From positions 1-9,085 of the forward strand of contig JBDHRG010000150.1 in NCBI GenBank assembly GCA_039807445.1: a DNA stretch of 9,085 bases, given 5' to 3'. The position numbers were made by a program, and so were the translations under genes. The notes beneath the pieces are model-generated. The model did not search any database. It had not been told where the DNA came from and worked only from the letters and a program-made list of their open reading frames with translations. Origin of the DNA: JBDHRG01 sp039807445. GTDB lineage: Bacteria; Pseudomonadota; Gammaproteobacteria; Competibacterales; Competibacteraceae. Position 1 is the first letter of the stretch, and each line of letters starts with the position of its first letter. Shown here piece after piece: positions 1 through 5,458 of the stretch.

Positions 1-891
1 GTCGCGGATGTCGCGGCCGATACCGCGGCGCTGGCTGCACCGACCGCGCCGGACACCGCGCCGGGCGTGCCCGCGCCGGCGGTGGCGCAGGCCGCGACGC
101 CGGTTGTGGCGGAGCCGATGGTTGCGGCACTGCCGGCCGGGCCGTCGCCGGCGCTCGCCGAACGGGCGCAAGCCGCGGTGGCGGAGCCGCGCCAGATTTC
201 GGCGCGGCTGCCGTCGCCGGCGGTCGCGGCGCTGATGGCGCGTTCCGATGTGGTGACGAGCAAGCCGGCAGCCGCGGGCATGACGGCGGTGGCGGTCGCC
301 GCAGCCGGGGTCATCGAACCGACGGCGGCAGCGGTGTCGGACACTGCCGCGCCGGTGCCGCCGCCGCCGCTGCCGGCGCTCGAGCCGGCGCGCATCGCGG
401 TGCACGAAGCCGCGCCGCCAGCCGTCGAACCCGAGCTGCCGCCACTGCCGGTCGGCGACACGCAGCGCTGGGCGCCGCTGCTCGGCGCCCGGCTGGCGCA
501 CATGGTGCAGGCCGGTGAGCAGCACGCCGAGTTGCACGTCAACCCTGCGCACCTCGGCCCGGTCGAGCTGCGGCTGACGCTGAAGCACGACCAGGCCAGC
601 GTCAGCTTCTTCGCCCACGACGCGCAGGTGCGCGATGCGCTCGAGGGGTCGCTGCCGCGGCTGCGCGAGCTGATGCAGGCGCAGGGCCTGCAGCTCGCCG
701 AGGCCAGCGTCGGCGAGCAGCCGCGCCAGTCCTGGGGCCAGCCGGCATTATTCACCGGCGGCGGCCAGGGCGGCAGCCAGGGCGAAGGTCGCGGCGGCGG
801 CGGCGCCCGCCGCGGCGGCGAGGTTCCGGCCGAGGACGCCGCGCGCGCCGACCCCGCTCCGCGGCGCAGCGTGATCGACCATTACGCCTGA
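1..891 (+). CDS. fliK: Flagellar hook-length control protein FliK, 3' part
   Basis: This is the C-terminal 296 codons of FliK; the start lies upstream of the window. FliK is a secreted molecular ruler that measures hook length and, through its C-terminal domain, acts on FlhB to switch export from rod/hook to filament proteins. Codons 1 to about 155 of the visible part are Ala/Pro/Val-rich low-complexity sequence, as expected of the flexible ruler and hinge. Codons about 161-242 match the Flg_hook (FliK C-terminal) domain: LHVNPAHLGPVELRL followed by a VSFFAHDAQVRDALE block and LPRLRELMQAQGLQL. The protein ends in a Gly/Arg-rich tail and SVIDHYA. The reading frame is open from base 1. Seven bases after the stop a heptamer array begins, so fliK probably ends its transcript here and belongs with upstream genes. 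Identification rests on the C-terminal domain plus the context. Confidence 0.9.
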   Translation, partial: VADVAADTAALAAPTAPDTAPGVPAPAVAQAATPVVAEPMVAALPAGPSPALAERAQAAVAEPRQISARLPSPAVAALMARSDVVTSKPAAAGMTAVAVAAAGVIEPTAAAVSDTAAPVPPPPLPALEPARIAVHEAAPPAVEPELPPLPVGDTQRWAPLLGARLAHMVQAGEQHAELHVNPAHLGPVELRLTLKHDQASVSFFAHDAQVRDALEGSLPRLRELMQAQGLQLAEASVGEQPRQSWGQPALFTGGGQGGSQGEGRGGGGARRGGEVPAEDAARADPAPRRSVIDHYA

Positions 892-897
892 CGTCGG

Positions 898-998
898 GGG
901 ATGAGGGATGAGGGATCAGGGATCAGGGATCAGGGATGAAGCTACACTCGCTCCCCATCCCCCATCCCCCATCCCCCATCCCCCATCCCCCATCCCTC
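898..998. repeat. Inverted pair of 7-bp tandem arrays, site 1 (fliK-fliL gap)
   Basis: The left arm has six contiguous heptamers: GGGATGA (898-904, 905-911), GGGATCA (912-918, 919-925, 926-932) and GGGATGA (933-939). A spacer of about 13 bases follows. The right arm is six heptamers of CCCCCAT type (AT pairs at 957, 964, 971, 978, 985 and 992), ending in CCCTC. Read on the minus strand, the right arm is GGGATGG repeated, so both arms share a GGGAT core on opposite strands. The transcript could fold into a long imperfect hairpin; the inner stem pairs 933-938 with 956-961. The array begins right after the fliK stop. A role as transcription barrier or mRNA stabiliser is inference. Confidence 0.9.
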
Positions 999-1040
999 GA
1001 AGTGTTCCGCCGATCTTCCGTCGCGCTCCCGCGGCGCCGG

Positions 1041-1064
1041 CCGGCCTGCCACCGTCGGTTTTTT
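1041..1064 (+). terminator. Weak candidate intrinsic terminator downstream of fliK
   Basis: CCGGC (1041-1045) can pair with GTCGG (1054-1058), including one G-U pair, around an 8-base loop. It is followed at once by six T residues (1059-1064), a rare run in such GC-rich DNA. The stem is short and the flanking GC-rich palindromic sequence offers competing folds, so this is only a candidate for ending the fliK transcript before the fliL promoter. Confidence 0.35.
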
Positions 1065-1077
1065 GGCGAACTCCGCC

Positions 1078-1099
1078 GCGGCAGGTCGTCCGCTGCCGC
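1078..1099. promoter_or_regulatory. Perfect 7-bp inverted repeat upstream of the fliL promoter
   Basis: GCGGCAG (1078-1084) is the exact reverse complement of CTGCCGC (1093-1099), with 8 bases between. No T-run follows, so it is unlikely to be a terminator. Its centre lies about 70 bases upstream of the start point predicted from the sigma-54 promoter, a usual distance for an enhancer-binding activator. A FleQ-type regulator site is possible, but I do not recognise a known FleQ consensus here and GC-rich DNA makes chance repeats common. Confidence 0.25.
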
Positions 1100-1131
1100 T
1101 GAAGTCCTGCGCCGCCCTCTTTTCCGATGAT

Positions 1132-1147
1132 TGGCCCGCTTCTTGCT
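1132..1147 (+). promoter_or_regulatory. Sigma-54 (RpoN) -24/-12 promoter for fliL operon
   Basis: The sequence TGGCCCGCTTCTTGCT matches the consensus TGGCAC-N5-TTGC, with the invariant GG (1133-1134) and GC (1145-1146) separated by exactly 10 bases. The only deviation in the core is C for A in TGGCAC. With C1146 taken as -12, transcription would start near 1158, giving a leader of about 33 bases that includes the fliL ribosome site. RpoN together with a FleQ-type activator drives fliLMNOPQR-flhB in Pseudomonas-type flagellar systems, so both location and type fit. Confidence 0.8.
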
Positions 1148-1190
1148 TTGAAGGGGCACGGTGTCATCCAGGCGCACTCAAGGACTTTCC

Positions 1191-1745
1191 ATGGCGAAGA
1201 AAGACGAAGCCAAGCCGGCCGCCGCCGCCGAGTCGGACAAGGCGCCGAAGGGCGGCAAGGGCAAGATCGTTTTGCTGAGCGTGCTCGGCGTGCTCCTGGT
1301 CGGCGGCGGTGCGGTCGCCGGCACGCTGGCGCTGACCGGCGGCTTCGACAAGCTGCTCGGCAAGGCGCCGGCGGCGGTGCACGAGGCGCAGGCCGGCGCC
1401 GGCGAGGCCAGGTCGGCAGCACCCGCGCCCGAGTACTACCCGTTCGAAGAGCCGTTCGTCGTCAACCTGCTCGACGAGCAGGGCCTGCTGCGCTACGTCC
1501 AGGTCAAGGTCACGCTGATGGCGCGCGACAGGAAGGTCTTCGACCACGTCAAGACCAACAGGCCCTACCTCGAGAACGAGCTCAACTTCCTGTTCGCGGC
1601 GCAGAAGTTCGCGCAGCTGCTGACCCCCGGGGGCAAGGAGCACCTGCGCCAGGCTTCGCTCGAGCGCGTGCGCGAGGTGCTGCAGAAGACTTCCGGCAAT
1701 TCGGGGATCGAGGCGGTGTTCTTCACCAGCTTCGTGATGCAGTGA
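1191..1745 (+). CDS. fliL: Flagellar basal body-associated protein FliL
   Basis: FliL is a single-pass inner-membrane protein that surrounds or supports the MotAB-type stators and affects torque and swimming. The 184-residue protein has a Lys/Ala-rich cytoplasmic N-terminus (1-25), one membrane helix (about 25-48), an Ala-rich linker, and a periplasmic domain from about residue 82. Family landmarks are EPFVVNLLDEQGLLRYVQVKV (starting at residue 87), a tolerated GGKEHLRQASLERVREVL block, and the usual ending FFTSFVMQ. ATG 1191 is chosen because AAGGA (1180-1184) sits 6 bases upstream. An upstream in-frame GTG at 1161 lies only about 3 bases from the predicted transcription start, so it is unlikely. 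It is the first gene of the sigma-54 operon; fliM starts 10 bases after its stop. Confidence 0.95.
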   Translation: MAKKDEAKPAAAAESDKAPKGGKGKIVLLSVLGVLLVGGGAVAGTLALTGGFDKLLGKAPAAVHEAQAGAGEARSAAPAPEYYPFEEPFVVNLLDEQGLLRYVQVKVTLMARDRKVFDHVKTNRPYLENELNFLFAAQKFAQLLTPGGKEHLRQASLERVREVLQKTSGNSGIEAVFFTSFVMQ

Positions 1746-1755
1746 GCGGCGCGGC

Positions 1756-2769
1756 ATGGATACCGCCGATCTGGTGACGCAGGACGAACTCGACGCGCTG
1801 ATGGATGGCCGTGGCGGCGCCGACGGGCGCGGGCACGGCAGCGGCGACGAGGCGGTGCTGCCGTACGCGCTGGGCAGCGCCCAGCTCGCGCTCGAAGAGC
1901 TGTTGCCGGCGCTGAAGACCATCCACCAGCGCCTGGTGCACCCGCTGGGCAACGGCCTGTTCGAGCTGTTGCACCGCGACGTCGAGTTCGTGTCGGTCGA
2001 GGTGCGGATCTGCTCGTACCAGGAGTTCGTCCGCGAGCTGGCGTCGCCGTGCAGCGTCAACCTGATCGGCCTGCCGCCGCTGGCCGGCCCGGGGTTGCTG
2101 GTGTTCGACCACCCGCTGGTGTTCGCGCTGGTCGGTGCCTACTACGGCGGTCAGGGCACGATCTACAGCGAATCCAGCCGGCGCGAGTTCACCGCGGCCG
2201 AGAACCGCCTGGCGCAGCGCCTGCTGTCGCTGTGCGCGCGCGCGCTGGCGCTGGCGTGGAAGCCGTACCTGCCGGTGCAGTTCAGGCTGCTCGGTCACGA
2301 GATCAACCCGCACTTCGTCACCACGATCAACACCGGCGAGCCGCTGGTGGTGGCCGAACTCGCCGTCGAGCTCGACGGCACCCGCGGACGGATGCACATC
2401 GGCTTGCCGGCGGCGATGTTCGAGCCGGTGCGCCGCCAGATCCTGGCCACCAACCGCCAGTACAAGGAGCACCGCGTCCGCGACGAGCGCCTGGGCAAGT
2501 TGCTGCGCGAGGGCGTGGAGTCGAGCAAGGTCGAGGCGCGCTGCGTGCTCGCCGATGTCGAGCTGAGCGTGCGCGAACTCTTGATCCTGCAGGCCGGCGA
2601 CGTGGTGCCGCTCGACATCCCCGAGCGCGCGGTGCTCGAGGTCGAGGGCGTGGCGCTACACGCGGGGCACTACGGCACGGCGCGCAGCCGCCGATCGCTG
2701 AAGATCGAACGGCAACTGGTAACGCTGCCGCGCAAGGCGGTGGAACACGACGAGGACGACAAATCATGA
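1756..2769 (+). CDS. fliM: Flagellar motor switch protein FliM (diverged N-terminal/middle region)
   Basis: FliM forms the C-ring wall together with FliN, binds FliG, and receives CheY-P at its N-terminus to reverse rotation. The protein has 337 residues. TQDELDALMDG (8-18) matches the CheY-P-binding EIDALL motif. A Gly-rich linker (19-30) follows. The CheC-like middle domain runs from about 45 to 230, with ASPCSVNLIGLPPLAG, YYGGQG (129-134) and REFTAAENRLAQRLL. The C-terminal SpoA domain (about 255-318) has LSVRELLILQAGDVVPLDIP. The order and length are normal. However, the usual PYD...RxRMPTLExINERFAR block is replaced by LPYALGSAQLALEELLPALK and onward, and the usual FFGGDGR loop reads YYGGQGT. 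No strong ribosome site precedes the start; coupling to fliL is likely. The 3' end overlaps fliN by 4 bases. The family call is secure. Confidence 0.93.
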   Translation: MDTADLVTQDELDALMDGRGGADGRGHGSGDEAVLPYALGSAQLALEELLPALKTIHQRLVHPLGNGLFELLHRDVEFVSVEVRICSYQEFVRELASPCSVNLIGLPPLAGPGLLVFDHPLVFALVGAYYGGQGTIYSESSRREFTAAENRLAQRLLSLCARALALAWKPYLPVQFRLLGHEINPHFVTTINTGEPLVVAELAVELDGTRGRMHIGLPAAMFEPVRRQILATNRQYKEHRVRDERLGKLLREGVESSKVEARCVLADVELSVRELLILQAGDVVPLDIPERAVLEVEGVALHAGHYGTARSRRSLKIERQLVTLPRKAVEHDEDDKS

Positions 2770-3158
2770 CCGAAGCCGCCGAATTCGAAGCTGCCGAGCT
2801 GCGCAGCGTGCAGGCCGAGATCGACCCGATCGGGGTGCTGGCGCGCGAGTTCGACTACCGGCACGTGAGCGACGAAGACGAGGTACGGCGCAGCGAAGAG
2901 ATCAACCTCGAGGCGGTGCTCGACATCCCGGTGACGCTGTCGATCGAGCTCGGCCGCACGCGGCTGTCGATCCGCGAACTGCTGGCGCTGTCGCCCGGCG
3001 CGGTGGTGCGCCTCGACCGCCCGGCGGGCGAGCCGCTCGACATCCTGGTGAACGGCTGCCTGCTCGCGCGCGGCGAAGTGGTGGTGGTCAACGACCGCTT
3101 CGGCATCCGCATCACCGAGATCGCGAGCCCCGAAGAGCGGCTGAAACGGGTGCGCTGA
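2766..3158 (+). CDS. fliN: Flagellar motor switch protein FliN
   Basis: FliN forms the base of the C-ring with FliM and helps bind FliH and CheY-P, linking the export ATPase to the motor. The 130-residue protein has an acidic, poorly conserved N-terminus (1-45). The SpoA domain that follows (about 46-120) is canonical: INLEAVLDIPVTLSIELGRT, LSIRELLALSPGAVVRLD, GEPLDILVNGCLLARGEVVVV and NDRFGIRITEI. The ATG at 2766 overlaps the fliM stop in an ATGA junction and has GAGGA (2752-2756) 9 bases upstream, so it is both coupled and independently supplied with a ribosome site. Unlike FliM, its core looks close to the usual proteobacterial form. Confidence 0.96.
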   Translation: MTEAAEFEAAELRSVQAEIDPIGVLAREFDYRHVSDEDEVRRSEEINLEAVLDIPVTLSIELGRTRLSIRELLALSPGAVVRLDRPAGEPLDILVNGCLLARGEVVVVNDRFGIRITEIASPEERLKRVR

Positions 3159-3160
3159 AG

Positions 3161-3562
3161 GTGAAGCCCGTCATCGTCACCACGCTCCTGGGCGCCGTGC
3201 CGGCGGCGCTTGCAGCCGAACCGGCTGCGCCGACGGCGGCCTCGCCGGTGCTCGGCGCCGGCAGCCTTGGCCAGCTCGGCCTGGGGCTGGCGCTGACGCT
3301 GGGGCTGATCGCGCTGCTCGCCTGGGCGGTGCGGCGGATGCCGGCGCTGGCGCGCGCGCAGGGACCGCTGCGGGTGCTCGGTAGCACCGCGGTCGGCACG
3401 CGCGAGCGCGTGGTGCTGGTCGAGGTCGAGGGCGTGAGGCTGGTGCTCGGCGTCGCGCCGGGGCGGGTGACACGGCTGCACGCGTTCGAGGATCAGGGTT
3501 TCGGCCGCGAGCTGGTGCGCCAGGGCCGGGTGCGCAGCGGTGAGGGCGAATCAGATGCGTGA
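3161..3562 (+). CDS. fliO: Flagellar export-gate assembly protein FliO
   Basis: FliO is a small inner-membrane protein that helps assemble and stabilise FliP in the export gate and is not part of the final complex. The 133-residue product has a short hydrophobic N-terminal segment (about 3-19, a possible signal peptide ending near ALAAE), an Ala/Pro linker, one strong membrane helix (about 37-57, ending in AVRRM) and a cytoplasmic domain. That domain carries the family pattern LRVLGSTAVGTRERVVLVEVEG, then LVLGVAPGRVTRLH. The GTG start is 2 bases after the fliN stop with no strong ribosome site, which points to translational coupling. The 3' end overlaps fliP by 8 bases if fliP starts at 3555. 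The family is weakly conserved; position between fliN and fliP supports the call. Confidence 0.9.
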   Translation: MKPVIVTTLLGAVPAALAAEPAAPTAASPVLGAGSLGQLGLGLALTLGLIALLAWAVRRMPALARAQGPLRVLGSTAVGTRERVVLVEVEGVRLVLGVAPGRVTRLHAFEDQGFGRELVRQGRVRSGEGESDA

Positions 3563-4391
3563 TGTGATCCCGAGCGACGATCCGGCGCTTTCCTCGGTTT
3601 CCCGGCGCCCCCCTGTTCAACGGAGAGAAAGGCATCGGCGGGGGGTATGGTTCGGGTGCGGCATCACGCTGATGGCGCTGCTGCTGCCCGGCCTGGCCAT
3701 CGCCGCGCCGACGCTGCCGGCGCTGACGGTGGTACCGAACGGCGCCGGTGGGCAGGACTGGTCGGTGAACCTGCAGATCCTGGCCGTGATGACGGCGCTG
3801 ACGCTGCTGCCCTCGGTCGTGCTGATGATGACGGCGTTCACGCGCATCGTCGTGGTGCTGGCGCTGCTGCGCCAGGCGCTGGGCACGATGCAGACGCCGT
3901 CGAACCAGGTGCTGATCGGGCTGGCGCTGTTCCTGACCGTGTTCATCATGTCGCCGGTACTCGAGCGCCTGCACGTCGAGGCGCTGACACCCTACCTCGA
4001 CGACGGCATCACCGCGGTCGAGGCGCTCGAGCGGGCACGCAAGCCGCTGGCCGAGTTCATGCTGGCGCAGACCCGCGAGAGCGACCTGGCGCTGTTCGCC
4101 AAGCTGTCGGGGCGCGACGGACTGGAGTCGCCCGAGGCGGTACCGTTCTCGCTGCTGGTGCCGGCCTTCGTCACCAGCGAGCTCAAGACCGCGTTCCAGA
4201 TCGGCTTCATGCTGTTCATCCCGTTCCTGATCATCGACCTGGTGGTGTCGAGCGTGCTGATGGCGATGGGCATGATGATGCTGTCGCCGCTGGTGATCTC
4301 GTTTCCGTTCAAGCTGATGCTGTTCGTGCTGGTCGACGGCTGGCCGCTGGTGATGAGCACGCTCGCGGCCAGCTTCGGCGCCGCGCCCTGA
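3555..4391 (+). CDS. fliP: Flagellar export gate protein FliP with long N-terminal extension
   Basis: FliP forms the pentameric ring of the FliP-FliQ-FliR export gate in the inner membrane. With the ATG at 3555 the protein is 278 residues, some 25-30 longer than usual. Residues 1-30 are polar and Arg-rich (SRRPPVQRRERHRRG). A hydrophobic signal-like segment follows (31-50), ending LAIAAP, where the usual mature protein begins. The rest is canonical: DWSVNLQILAVMTALTLLP, TAFTRIVVVLALLRQALGT, PSNQVLIGLALFLT, the LLVPAFVTSELKTAFQIGF block (200-218), and LMAMGMMMLSP (235-245). GAGGG (3542-3546) lies 8 bases before ATG 3555. The next in-frame ATG (3672) has no ribosome site and would leave a signal without positive charge. 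The extension uses codons rare in neighbouring genes (AGA, AGG, GTA). The family call is secure; the start is less certain. Confidence 0.93.
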   Translation: MRDVIPSDDPALSSVSRRPPVQRRERHRRGVWFGCGITLMALLLPGLAIAAPTLPALTVVPNGAGGQDWSVNLQILAVMTALTLLPSVVLMMTAFTRIVVVLALLRQALGTMQTPSNQVLIGLALFLTVFIMSPVLERLHVEALTPYLDDGITAVEALERARKPLAEFMLAQTRESDLALFAKLSGRDGLESPEAVPFSLLVPAFVTSELKTAFQIGFMLFIPFLIIDLVVSSVLMAMGMMMLSPLVISFPFKLMLFVLVDGWPLVMSTLAASFGAAP

Positions 4392-4403
4392 GGGAGATAC
4401 GCC

Positions 4404-4673
4404 ATGACCCCCGAGACCGTCGTCACCCTCGGCCAGCGCGCGCTCGAAACCACCGTGATCCTGTCGGCACCGCTGCTCGGCGTGGCGCTGGTGGTCGGCG
4501 TCCTGGTCGGCCTGTTCCAGGCCGCGACGCAGATCAACGAGATGACGCTGAGCGCAGTGCCCAAGCTGGTGGTGTCGGTGCTGGTGCTGGTGCTGATCGG
4601 GCACTGGATGCTCGAGATCCTGACGGATTTCACGCTGCGGCTGTTCCACAGCATCCCGCAGCTGATCGGGTGA
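4404..4673 (+). CDS. fliQ: Flagellar export gate protein FliQ
   Basis: FliQ is a small subunit, four copies per gate, that packs around FliP and FliR in the type III export channel. At 89 residues it has the normal length. Two membrane helices (about 15-40 and 53-75) flank the conserved loop GLFQAATQINEMTLSAVPKL. The protein ends FTLRLFHSIPQLIG as expected. The ATG is preceded by AGGGAG (4391-4396) with 7 bases spacing; it starts 12 bases after the fliP stop. Nothing unusual is visible. Confidence 0.97.
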   Translation: MTPETVVTLGQRALETTVILSAPLLGVALVVGVLVGLFQAATQINEMTLSAVPKLVVSVLVLVLIGHWMLEILTDFTLRLFHSIPQLIG

Positions 4674-4677
4674 CGCC

Positions 4678-5457
4678 GTGCCGATCTCCAGCGCCGAGCT
4701 CGCCGCCTGGGTCGGCAGCCTGACGTGGCCGCTGGCGCGCATCGGCGCGCTGCTGATGGCCGCACCGGTGCTGAACGGCCGCGCCCTGCCGCGGCGTGTG
4801 CGCGCGCTGCTCGCCCTGCTGCTGGCGGTGACCGCGGTGCCGCTGTTGCCGCCGATGCCGGTGCTCGAGCCGCTGTCGCCGCCGGGCGTGCTGATCACCG
4901 CGCAGCAGGTGGCCATCGGGCTGTTCATGGGTTTCGCGCTGCGCCTGACCTTCGCTGCGCTCGAGGCCGCCGGCCAGGTGCTGGCGACGCAGCTCGGCCT
5001 GGCCTTCGCCAGCCTGGTCGACCCGGTCAACGGCGGCAACCTGTCGCTGCTGTCGCACCTGTACAACCTGCTCGGCATGCTGGTGTTCCTGGCGCTCGAC
5101 GGCCACCTGCACCTGATCGCGCTCACCGTCGAGAGCTTCCGCGTCCTGCCGGTGTCGGCCGAAGGCATCCCGGTGGCCGGGTTGCGCGAGCTGGTCGATG
5201 CCGGCGCCGGGATCTTCGCCGGCGCGGTGCTGGTGGCGCTGCCGGCGATCGCCGGGCTGATGGTGGTCAACCTCGCCTTCGGCGTGATCACGCGCGCTGC
5301 GCCGCAGTTCAACATCTTCGCCGTCGGCTTCCCGATCACGCTGCTGCTCGGGCTGCTGATCGTGCTCTACAGCCTGCCGGCGCTGGCACCGCAGCTCGAG
5401 CGCCTGTTCGACGCCGGCTTCGCGCTGGTCGAGCGCTACGTCGGCGGAGGCGGCTGA
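4678..5457 (+). CDS. fliR: Flagellar export gate protein FliR
   Basis: FliR contributes a single subunit that closes the FliP5-FliQ4-FliR1 helical gate. The 259-residue protein is of normal length and almost wholly hydrophobic. Segments include RIGALLMAAPVLNGRALPRRVRALLALLLA (about 21-50), a VAIGLFMGFALRLTFAALEAAGQ block, the conserved GLAFASLVDPVNGGNLSLLS loop, NLLGMLVFLALDGHLHLI, and a C-terminal stretch APQFNIFAVGFPITLLLGLL. The GTG start is 4 bases after the fliQ stop with only a weak ribosome site, so coupled translation is likely. The 3' end carries GGAGG (5446-5450), which serves flhB. Confidence 0.96.
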   Translation: MPISSAELAAWVGSLTWPLARIGALLMAAPVLNGRALPRRVRALLALLLAVTAVPLLPPMPVLEPLSPPGVLITAQQVAIGLFMGFALRLTFAALEAAGQVLATQLGLAFASLVDPVNGGNLSLLSHLYNLLGMLVFLALDGHLHLIALTVESFRVLPVSAEGIPVAGLRELVDAGAGIFAGAVLVALPAIAGLMVVNLAFGVITRAAPQFNIFAVGFPITLLLGLLIVLYSLPALAPQLERLFDAGFALVERYVGGGG

Positions 5458-5458
5458 G

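Noticed and set aside
898..998. Array as a CRISPR
   Set aside because: Units are contiguous 7-mers without spacers and no cas gene is present.
1008..1015. GCCGATCT as a sigma-28 (FliA) -10 element
   Set aside because: No TAAA-type -35 element is found about 15 bases upstream; that stretch is the CCCCCAT array.
916..1422. Minus-strand open frames reading through the site 1 array, giving GWGMGDGGWGMGDGG peptides
   Set aside because: The peptide repeat is just the 7-bp DNA repeat translated; the frames have no ribosome site and overlap the fliL promoter and gene.
3647..4723. Plus-strand frame starting at ATG 3647 within fliP
   Set aside because: Its product is an Arg/Ala/Gly-rich shadow, while the overlapping frame gives a full-length canonical FliP.
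3177..5339. Very long open frame (720 codons) on the minus strand across fliO-fliR
   Set aside because: It lies antisense to four clearly recognised genes, its product is a low-complexity Gln/Arg/His-rich string, and such shadow frames are expected in very GC-rich coding DNA.
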